NCBI GenBank assembly: GCA_902651635.1
Contig: CACRSC010001202.1
Span: 72,239 to 102,526 of the forward strand
DNA: 30,288 nt
From: Mastigamoeba balamuthi
Taxonomy: Eukaryota > Evosea > Mastigamoebida > Mastigamoebidae
Direction of reading: 5' to 3'
Below are positions 7,840-19,753 of the stretch, piece after piece. The notes under the pieces were generated by a model. The model ran no database searches and had not been told where the DNA came from. It saw only the letters and a list, made by a program, of their open reading frames with translations. The position numbers and the translations under genes are program-made. Within the stretch, counting starts at the first letter, position 1. Each line of letters begins with the position of its first letter.

Positions 7840-9081
7840 ATGCTGAGCAAGCTGAACCCACCGCTGGTCGAGACCGAGAAGAGGTCCTACGCCCCCATCA
7901 AGTCCACCTCGGGCGACGCCTCCAACTCCAACGGAGCCCAGCAGCAGCAGGGGCAGCAGCACCACCACCAGCAGCAGGAGGAGACCAGCGGAGCCGCGGG
8001 GGCTGTGCGGCTGATCGACTGCGGCAAGGGGTCGTCGCCGTACAAGACGTCCGAGGCGGTGCTGGCCAGGCTGCCGGCCGACGTGCCGTACGAGTGGCTG
8101 GTGGAGTACCCGCACAGCACGGGCATCGTGGACGCGATCCTGGGGTGGTGGCGGCCGCTGGCGGAGCTGGAGCGGGACGGGGTGCTGATCACGGCGGGGA
8201 CGATGGAGGTGCTGACGCTGGTGGCCATGCTGTTCCGCAAGCCCGGGGGCCGGGCGCTGGGCTACGCGCCCCAGTTCCCCGAGTTCGAGAACAACGCGCG
8301 GTTCATGGGCATCGACTACAGGACCGTGGCGCTGCGCCCCGAGGCCAAGATGGCGTTCAGCGCAGACGACCTGATCGCGGCCATCGCGGAGGAGGACAGC
8401 GTCGTGTACGTCGACAACCCCAACAACCCCACGGGGCAGGTCATCCCCCTCGCCGACATCCGCCGCGTCGTCGAGGCCGCCCGCGCCAGGGGCGTGTTCG
8501 CGTACGTCGACGAGGCCTACGGCGACTACATGGACGAGGCCAACTCGGCGGCGCGGCTGCTGGGCGAGTACGACAACCTCATCGTCTCGCGGACCTTCTC
8601 CAAGGGCTGGGGCCTCGCGGGCATCCGGGCCGGCTACATCCTCTCCAGCCCCCGCCTCGTCGCCCTCGTCGCCAAGCTCACCAACCCCTTCCTCATCCCC
8701 GAGATGGGCCGCCGCCTCATCGACTACGCCCTCACCGCAGACCCCGCCTTCCCCTCGCGCTGCCGCGCCGTCGTCCGCTCCCACAAGCCCCGCGTCGCCG
8801 CCCTCTGCCGCTCCCACCTCAGCGTCGCCGCCACCGCCGACACCACCCCCATCATGCTCCTCACCCACGACGACCCCGCCTGCGACCTCGCCGCCATGTT
8901 CGCCGCCCTGGGCGTCGAGGTCGTCTCGGCCGCCTCCTTCAGGGGCCTCGGCCCCAACAGCGCCCGCCTCAGGCTCCCCGAGCCCGGCTGCCTCGACGCC
9001 GTCCTCCAGGCCGTCGAGAAGATCGACAAGGGGTGCAAGAACGTCAGGAACCCGGTGGAGGACGCGGCGGTCTCGTTCTGA
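7840..9081 (+). CDS. HisC-like PLP-dependent aminotransferase C
   Basis: This intronless 413-aa third paralogue resembles histidinol-phosphate-type fold-I aminotransferases. Motifs are DCGKGSSPYKTSE (60-72), TAGTMEVL, NPNNPTG, DEAYGDYMDE, RTFSKGWGLAGIRAGY (Schiff-base Lys255) and SARLRLPE near the end. A Gln/His-rich insert, QQQQGQQHHHQQQEE, occupies about residues 34-48, where genes A and B carry Ser/Ala-rich linkers. The start ATG at 7840 gives MLSKLNPPL, matching the paralogues. It is divergent from the efflux carrier at 5509-7079, which suggests co-regulation. Over 183 bases of its 3' part (8800-8982) it differs from gene A at only one base, which points to gene conversion. Confidence 0.88.
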   Translation: MLSKLNPPLVETEKRSYAPIKSTSGDASNSNGAQQQQGQQHHHQQQEETSGAAGAVRLIDCGKGSSPYKTSEAVLARLPADVPYEWLVEYPHSTGIVDAILGWWRPLAELERDGVLITAGTMEVLTLVAMLFRKPGGRALGYAPQFPEFENNARFMGIDYRTVALRPEAKMAFSADDLIAAIAEEDSVVYVDNPNNPTGQVIPLADIRRVVEAARARGVFAYVDEAYGDYMDEANSAARLLGEYDNLIVSRTFSKGWGLAGIRAGYILSSPRLVALVAKLTNPFLIPEMGRRLIDYALTADPAFPSRCRAVVRSHKPRVAALCRSHLSVAATADTTPIMLLTHDDPACDLAAMFAALGVEVVSAASFRGLGPNSARLRLPEPGCLDAVLQAVEKIDKGCKNVRNPVEDAAVSF

Positions 9082-9868
9082 GCCCCCGAGGGGCCTCTGT
9101 GTGTGTCGACACACGTCACCGCAACACGTGTGTGTCTGTTGTCCTTTTTGGGGTGCTGCGAATACGTAACGCCCCGACCCACCCCACACGACCGGTAGAT
9201 CAACAATGAACAGGGCTTTTGGGTTCGCTGTGGAGGAACAGCTGCTCGGCTGCAGCGGTGTGCGGCTGTCTGTGATCGAGGGTCTGGGAGTGGGCGAGCA
9301 AACCGTTGTGTGCAAAAGTGCAAAATGCCCGCGAGTGCACCTGCCACGCAGACAGTCGCTGTTCTCGATCACCCGTGGGGTCCTGTCCCAGCGAACACGC
9401 AGCGAGTTTGTCAGCTCCCGATTGGTCTGCGGTGGCGGTTCTCCCCACGTCGTCGCGGGTTGACCGTGACCCTATTCGGGCATCTGCCCAGCCTCCTGGT
9501 CTGTCCTGCCCTCGCCGGGTGCCGCTCGTGGTGCGTTGGGGCCTCGGGCACGACACTCGAGCGGTGGTGCGGGTGTCGGCCGGGAGGCCCTGGCTACCGC
9601 ACGTCGTGCAGCTGCTGCATCGCTCTGCACTATCCCTGGATTTCTGATGTGGTCACCGCCTTTTGACACGAGAATTGCACGCGTCTGCACCGCAGTGTAT
9701 CGCAGCGCCCGCTTATAAGGCAGCGGCGTCCAACGTCATCACAAGACAACAAACAACCCTTCGCTCACACAACAGAGCCACCACCCCCAGCGCTCCCACA
9801 CAGAGCCCAGAGAGCCCCGACAGCCCAGCCAAGCAAAGACAACAACAGACAACAGAGACCACCTGAAG
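9082..9868. other. Intergenic: promoter of the old-yellow-enzyme gene
   Basis: No gene is supported in this 787-bp stretch. The right end is promoter-like: a TATA-type box, then a CCAACGTCA site (9730-9738, the reverse of TGACGTTGG), then a long A/C-rich leader containing ACAACAAACAACC and CACACAACAG before the ATG at 9869. Confidence 0.55.
9713..9720 (+). promoter_or_regulatory. TATA-like box upstream of the oxidoreductase gene
   Basis: TTATAAGG sits about 155 bp before the start codon in an otherwise GC-rich region. The A/C-rich, start-free leader that follows fits a transcription start about 30 bp downstream. Confidence 0.5.
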
Positions 9869-11263
9869 ATGTACCCCTCTGCACTGCTGACGCCGCTGCG
9901 GGTCGGAGACCTCGTGCTGCCCAACAGGGTCGTCATGGCGCCCCTCACGCGCACCAGGGCGGCGCCCGGCCGCGTGCCGCAGCAGCTCAACGCCGAGTAC
10001 TACGCCCAGCGGGCCTCTGCGGGGCTGATCCTCAGCGAGGCCACGGCCGTCTCCCCCATGGGCGTCGGCTACCCGGACACGCCCGGCATCTGGTCCGACG
10101 AGCAGGTCCAGGGCTGGAAGCTCATCACCACCGCCGTCCACGCCGCAGGAGGTGCGCCCGTCGTCCCCTCCCTGTCCCTCCTCTCCTTCGCCTCCGCTGT
10201 GCCCTTGTGTGCGGAGCGCTCGTTTCGGATTGCGCAAGGAAAACGTTGCGCTTCTGGATCGGGAAAAAGGCAAACCGGAGTGGCCGCCAGCTGCTCGCGC
10301 GCGGGCAGGCGCGCGCTGTGCCGCTGGCGGCCGTGTAACGCGTTAAAGACGCGTCGTGAGACGTTGGGAGCAGAGTTTTTGCTTGTACCCCGGGGCCAAC
10401 ACAACAAACGGGTCCCCACAACACACCGCACGAGCAAAAACGGTCGGGACGGGCACGACTGACGCCGCGGCCTCGCAGGGAGGATCTTCTGCCAGCTGTG
10501 GCACGTGGGGCGCATCTCGGACCCGGTCTACCTCGACGGCCAGCAGCCCGTGGCCCCCAGCGAGATCGCGCCCGCCGGCCACGTCAACCTCGTCCGCCCC
10601 CTGCGGCCCTTCGTCACCCCGCGGGCCCTGGCCACCGACGAGATCCCGGGCGTCGTCGCGGCGTACCGCCAGGGCGCGGAGAACGCGAAGCTGGCGGGGT
10701 TTGACGGCGTGGAGCTGCACGGGGCCAACGGGTACCTCCTCGACCAGTTCCTGCAGGACCGCACCAACAAGCGCAACGACGCCTACGGCGGGCCCGTCGA
10801 GAACCGCGCGCGGCTGATGCTCGAGGCCGTCGACGCCTGCGTCGCCGTCTGGGGCCCGGGGCGCGTCGGGTGCCACCTGGCGCCTCGCGGGGACACCAAC
10901 GACATGGGCGACAGCGACAGGGCCGCGACGTTCACGTACGTCGTCCGCGAGCTGAGCCGCAGGGGCATCGCCTTCGTCTGCGTCCGCGAGCACGAGGGCG
11001 ACGACGCGCTGGGCGCCCAGCTGCGCAGGGAGTTCGCCGGGGCGTGGATCGCCAACGAGGGCTACACGCGCGAGAGCGCCGAGAAGGCCGTCGAGGGCGG
11101 CGTGGCCGACGCGGTGGCGTGGGGCAAGGACTTCATCGCCAACCCCGACCTGCCGCTCAGGTTCGCGCGGAGGGCGCAGCTCAACAAGTGGGACGCCCAG
11201 ACGTTCTACGGCGCGGGGCCCGTGGGCTACACCGACTACCCGACCCACACTGCCCAGCCCTGA
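9869..11263 (+). CDS. Old-yellow-enzyme family NADH:flavin oxidoreductase
   Basis: This two-exon gene (9869-10151 and 10479-11263; 327-bp intron, donor GTGCGC, acceptor CTCGCAG, phase 1) encodes a 355-aa FMN enzyme of the OYE/12-oxophytodienoate-reductase type. Such enzymes use NAD(P)H to reduce the C=C bond of enones. Motifs in order: MAPLTRTRA with Thr27, FCQLWHVGR with Gln100, and HGANGYLLDQFLQDRTNKR with the substrate-anchoring His175/Asn178 pair and Tyr180. NDAYGGPVENRARL, FIANPDLPLRF and the C-terminal TFYGAGPVGYTDYP follow. Two cofactor contacts are altered. The Arg of the usual VGxRLSP motif is His227 (VGCHLAPRG), and the usual FGRxFIANP reads WGKDFIANP. The enzyme may therefore bind FMN differently. 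The exon joint restores the family sequence HAAGGRIFCQLWHVGR exactly. Confidence 0.92.
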
Positions 11264-11673
11264 GGTCCACTCGCGTGCCCGCTGCTGAATTCGAATTGAG
11301 AACAACAAACAACAGAGCTTTGTAGAGTCTCATTTGTCCCTGAAGAGCACATTTTCTCAATTGATCCGAGCGACTGCCCGCAAGATTAGCGATTGTGTGG
11401 CCTCCACTGCACATGACAACCAATACTTGACAATGGTCATTGGACCCGAGAGCAGCATAAAAAAGACGAGATCAGGCAGAGGGCGATTCAATTGTTGTGA
11501 AAATGTTAAATACGTCAGTGAGAGGGCACCTCATGCTCATGTGTGGTGCACATGGTGGCACTGCCCCTCAATATCATGTGAGTGTGAGAGCCTTGCCCAA
11601 ACCCCCCAGGAGAGCTCCCCTGATGTGTGCGTACGGGACGCAAACCGCCTCCTCTGCAGCTCTACTGCTCAGC
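11264..11673. other. Convergent intergenic region
   Basis: This 410-bp spacer between the 3' ends of the oxidoreductase gene (+) and the charged-protein gene (-) is less GC-rich than the coding DNA. It shows no gene, tRNA or other RNA that I can recognise. Confidence 0.5.
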
Positions 11674-12392
11674 TCACTTGCAGCTCATGACGTAGACGCT
11701 CTCGAGCGGGATGAGCTTCCCGGGCGTGGCGGGCGACGCGGGCTTGCTGGAGGCCGCCAGGGGGTTGAACGAGTCCTTGGCGGTGGCCTCGAGGTCGACG
11801 AGGACCTCGGGGTTGGCCGCGTTGACGACGAGGGCCAGCGGCGGGTGCACCGCCTGCTTGGTGGGCAGCACCACGATGTGCAGGTCCCACCCCTTCTCGC
11901 GCTCCCTGCGCAGAGGCTCCGCGTCCTCGTCGTGCTTCCTCGCGGCCCTCTCGTGCTCGAGCTTCTTGTGCAGCAGCCCGCGCTTGTGCAGCTCCTCCCT
12001 CTTCTTCTGTTCCTCTTTCTTCCTCATCCATCTGTGCCAGCGGGTCAGCGAGCTGGCTGGGGGGCAGCGGCCGGCCCGCACATGTGGTAGGCCTCTGCGG
12101 GGGTCGTGCCCACGGGGAAGTGGGGCGAGGACTCAGTGCGCCTGCCGGCCAGAGGGCTGCCAACAGAGGGCAGCTGCTCGACAGCGCCCCCGCTGCCGCT
12201 GCTGCTGCTCGGCCTGCGGCTGCCCGACGACCGCGTGGCCGACGCCGACTCGATCGCCGGCAGCTTGTTGTCGTCTCCCGCTCTCTTCCTGTGCCTGCCG
12301 CTCGACGTCGCGCGGGCATCGTTGTCCTCACTGTCGGGCGACACGCAGAGCTCCTCTGCCGTTACGGATCGAGATGAGAAAATGCAGTGCAA
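11674..12392 (-). CDS. Unrecognised charged/coiled-coil protein, 5' end unresolved
   Basis: I do not recognise this gene. Two exons are supported: 12082 and upstream (open to about 12392), and 12031-11674. They are joined over a 50-bp intron (donor GTGCGG, acceptor GGCACAG, phase 2) so that AEAYH runs into IWMRKKEEQKKREEL. The first part is Ser/Arg/Asp-rich and probably disordered (DSEDNDARATSSGRHRKR, then RRPSSSSGSGG). The second begins with a basic/acidic helix of about 45 residues (KKEEQKKREELHKRGLLHKK) and continues into a hydrophobic segment (GWDLHIVVLPTKQAVHPPLA) and a Pro/Ala/Ser tail ending YVMSCK. There is no in-frame ATG in the first part, so at least one further 5' exon is likely. 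A CGTAACGGCAG acceptor near 12358 is a candidate junction. The stop is at 11676-11674. Confidence 0.6.
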
Positions 12393-12823
12393 GTAAAGTC
12401 AGAGCTCAAAGCTGTTCGCTCAGCCCTCGTGTGCCGTGCGGCTGCTGCGCGCTTGCGTGCCTTCAGACATCCAGCAGCGAGTGTCGGGAGGCGGTTGCGT
12501 GCGCGGGGGTGGCGGCGCGAGAGCAGGATGCAGGGCACAAAAGGGTTTTCCAGTGCTATCACCGCCCTAAGGCCTTGGTGGCAACACTACACACTGCCCC
12601 CCAAAATAGCTCCAGATCCGCCTTCCCGCTTCTTGGCACGACGTCTTGCACTCTTCCTCCCGGTGTTTTTCTCAAACTCGGTTGCCTCGTTGATCATCAC
12701 CTGCCCCGGCACGGGGCGGCAGAACAGACAGAGGGGGGTGGGGGTGGGCTGTGGCCCCCGTGTGGCGTGGTGTGTGTGGGGGCCCGCATTCGGGCGTGTT
12801 TACTCGCTCCCTCCCCCTCGGCC
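12393..12823. other. Upstream side of the charged-protein gene and 3' flank of the helicase
   Basis: This region should hold the missing 5' exon and promoter of the minus-strand charged-protein gene, plus the helicase 3' UTR. A G-rich tract lies near 12733-12750. I could not place the missing exon with confidence. Confidence 0.45.
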
Positions 12824-17481
<4,658 letters not shown>

Positions 17482-18030
17482 TGTGTGGATGTGGGCGAGC
17501 GCCGAGTGGGGGAGATAGCCGAGCAGAAGGAGACAACAAGAAAAGAGGCAAAAAGATTGGGTTTGGCGTCATCTGAATATCTCGGGATACCGATATCTGC
17601 CGGAAGATTCTGCCGGTCGCAAAACCGAGGGGTCCAAGCGCTGCACGGCAGCAGCCGCTGTGGCAGTACAATCGCGCACCGCATCGAAATCCAGCGCCCA
17701 CTATTGCCCGCAGATTCTCGTCTCATATCCGTGGAGTGGTTGATTGATTTGGTTTTGCGGACGATCAACGATGGGATAGCCCTTCCCCCTCTCTGTCGTA
17801 TGAAATGCACACCAGGATTTCGGGCAGGAAGCAACGCGCTCCACTCGGGAGACTGATTTCATGCCCAGGCTCGAAGCTGCCAATGTCCAGTCGAATGGTC
17901 TGCGTCGGCGTCGGATACGGCCTCTCGTCCGTGACGTTGGAGAGAAATCCTGTGCAGTTCAGAAAAACCCAAGTCAGCGCTCAGTCAGCACAGCACAGAA
18001 GGAATTACAGTACCACAGACGTGCCCTGCG
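17482..18030. other. Divergent promoter region of helicase and GNAT-1
   Basis: This 549-bp region lies between the two start codons. The helicase side is AT-richer and carries AATATC and GATATC motifs (about 17574 and 17593). The GNAT side carries the conserved TGACGTTGG block. No RNA gene is recognisable. Confidence 0.55.
17931..17973 (+). promoter_or_regulatory. Conserved GNAT promoter block, copy 1
   Basis: The block has GTGACGTTGG, then GAAATCC, then GTGCAGTTCAGAAAAACCC, and sits 99 bp before the GNAT-1 ATG. Very similar sequence at nearly the same distance precedes GNAT-2 and the inverted GNAT-3. TGACGT is the core of CRE/ATF-type sites. Confidence 0.65.
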
Positions 18031-19364
18031 ATGGAGATCAAGGCCGAAATCACCGCACCCGTCCAGGCCCTGCTCGCGGCCTCGCTCCCCAACTCGCTGG
18101 CCCCCGAGCACGCGCTGCGCAAAGGCTCGGCCCTGTCCCTCGTCACCGACAACGCCCAGAACCCCTCGTTCCTCCTCACGACCGTACGGACCTGCTGCAC
18201 CCCGCTCGTAAAAAAGGGAGGGGGGAGGGAGGGTCCTTGTTGCCCCCGTGACACAACGACAGCGAGAGCCCCCTGCCAAGTGTTGTGCGCGCGTGGAGGG
18301 CAGCGGAGAGAGGGGAGGGGGGGTGCCCAGTGAGCTCTCTCGATTCCATACTTTTCCAAGCCAACCGACTTTTTCACCACCGGCGGAGCGATCCCCGTGC
18401 GCCTGAATATGCGTATCTCCGCAGCTGCGACAGCACCGGGCACTCGCCTGCCGCTCCCGCCGGGGGCGCGCGTTGCTGCTGCCCGCAATTGTTGTTTGTT
18501 GTGAATTTGCTCCAATTAGTCGCGAACGACCGTTTCAAATTTCCTCAGCGAACTTTGCGCTTCACTGCTATCCCCCCACTGTCGCCACCTCCGCTCACTC
18601 CCGGGGGTGCGTCTGCCCGGCCCAGATCAACACCAAGGGGATTGTGAGCAGGAGCGGCTTCGCGATGCGGCCGATCTTCATCACCGCGACGGACATGGAC
18701 GCTGCCGTCCGCGCGCTGCCCCAGGGCCAGCTCTACCTCGGCGCCCTCACCGAGAGTCAGGTCGAGGCCGTCCTCCGCCTCCGCCCCGACGCCGTCGACC
18801 CCAGGCCCACCGGGGGCTTCGTCCTGATGACCAGGTGCGCCGCCGCTGCCGCGATTGCCCCCCGCTCTGGCAGATCAACTGATTCGGCGCCCGCCCAATC
18901 CCCAAAGGTCGCTCGACGACGTCCCCGCGGCCCCCGCGGAGCTGCAGGGCGGGGCGCGCGTGCGGAGGCTGACGAGGGAGGACGCGGCGATCGTCCACGC
19001 GAACCAGCCGGCGGACACGAACATGTCGCAGTGCTGGTTCGAGTTGCTCGTCGGCGAGTCGCAGAGCGCGTGGGGCGTCGAGACCCCGTCGGGCGAGCTG
19101 GCCGCCTGGATGATCTCGTGCCCGTTCCTGTCGGCGCTGGCCCTCGGGTGCACGAAGGAGCAGCACAGGAGGAAGGGCTACATGCGTGCGGTGCTGCGCC
19201 AGATCCTGGGCGACCTCAAGGCCAGCGGCGAGAAGGTCTCGTTCGTCTACTTCCTCAAGAACAGCAGCTCCGGCGCCGTCGAGTTCGGGGAGGCCGAGGG
19301 CTTCACCCGCGTCGAGGGCCCGCGCTATTGGATGGTGACCAAGGGCAGCACCACCTCGGCCTGA
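18031..19364 (+). CDS. GNAT-fold acyltransferase 1 (glycine-N-acyltransferase-like)
   Basis: Three exons (18031-18183, 18626-18834, 18908-19364) encode 272 aa. Introns are 442 bp (GTACGG donor) and 73 bp (GTGCGC donor). The N-terminal about 120 residues (EITAPVQALLAASLPNSL, then NPSFLLTT, then GFAMRPIFITATDMDAAVRAL, then PRPTGGFVLMTR) resemble the non-catalytic half of GLYAT-type proteins. The C-terminal half is a GNAT domain: GARVRRLTREDAAIVHA, WGVETPSGELAAWMIS, a strand LSALALGCTKEQHRRKGYMRAVL holding the acyl-CoA-binding R/K-x-x-G-Y/x motif, and EAEGFTRVEGPRYWMV. It should transfer an acyl group from acyl-CoA to an amine; the substrate is unknown. The intron 2 acceptor was chosen at AAAG (18906-18907) because it restores the frame and matches GNAT-3. 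A stronger-looking CAG upstream would shift the frame. It is a recent duplicate of GNAT-2. Confidence 0.85.
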
Positions 19365-19753
19365 GGCATTGCAATAGTACCATTGGATGGCCATCTCGCA
19401 GGGCGGAGGGGGGGATGGTCATCAAATCTCCTCGATTAGATAGTTTGTCCCCCTCCTCTTTCTCTCCCTTGTTGAAAAGAACAGCATCTGGAACGTAGAG
19501 GCATCATTACCTGTGCCCTGAGCACACCACCCACAAAGGGGACACGAGACGGCCCGCCACTGGCATTCGAACCCTCTTTCTCCCGTATACAGAGTAAAAG
19601 AGAGAGGCGTGCTCGAAGGGGATCGGCAGTTCACTGCCTATGGGGCACTGGCATAGGCGATGCCAGCTAGCAGTGGTGCCCAGAGGCCCTCGGGATATCT
19701 CTGATACACCACCACTATCACAACCGATCACATACCCGACTGAGGCCTCCTCG
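19365..19753. other. Intergenic between GNAT-1 and the WD40 gene
   Basis: No gene is seen. The region is less GC-rich than its surroundings. Two neighbouring inverted repeats occur between 19625 and 19681. Confidence 0.5.
19625..19681. repeat. Two adjacent stem-loops before the WD40 gene
   Basis: GGCAGT-TC-ACTGCC (19625-19638) is a perfect inverted repeat. Next to it CTGGCAT-AGGCG-ATGCCAG (19648-19666) forms a 7-bp stem, with GGGCAC and GTGCCC able to pair around it. They lie 73-129 bp before the start codon, so they may be in the promoter or leader. Confidence 0.55.

Noticed and set aside
11669-12331. Alternative ATG-started frame across the charged-protein gene (about 220 aa)
   Set aside because: Its sequence is Arg/Ala low complexity and it reads through the 50-bp intron. 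The spliced frame gives a better-structured protein with a proper donor and acceptor.
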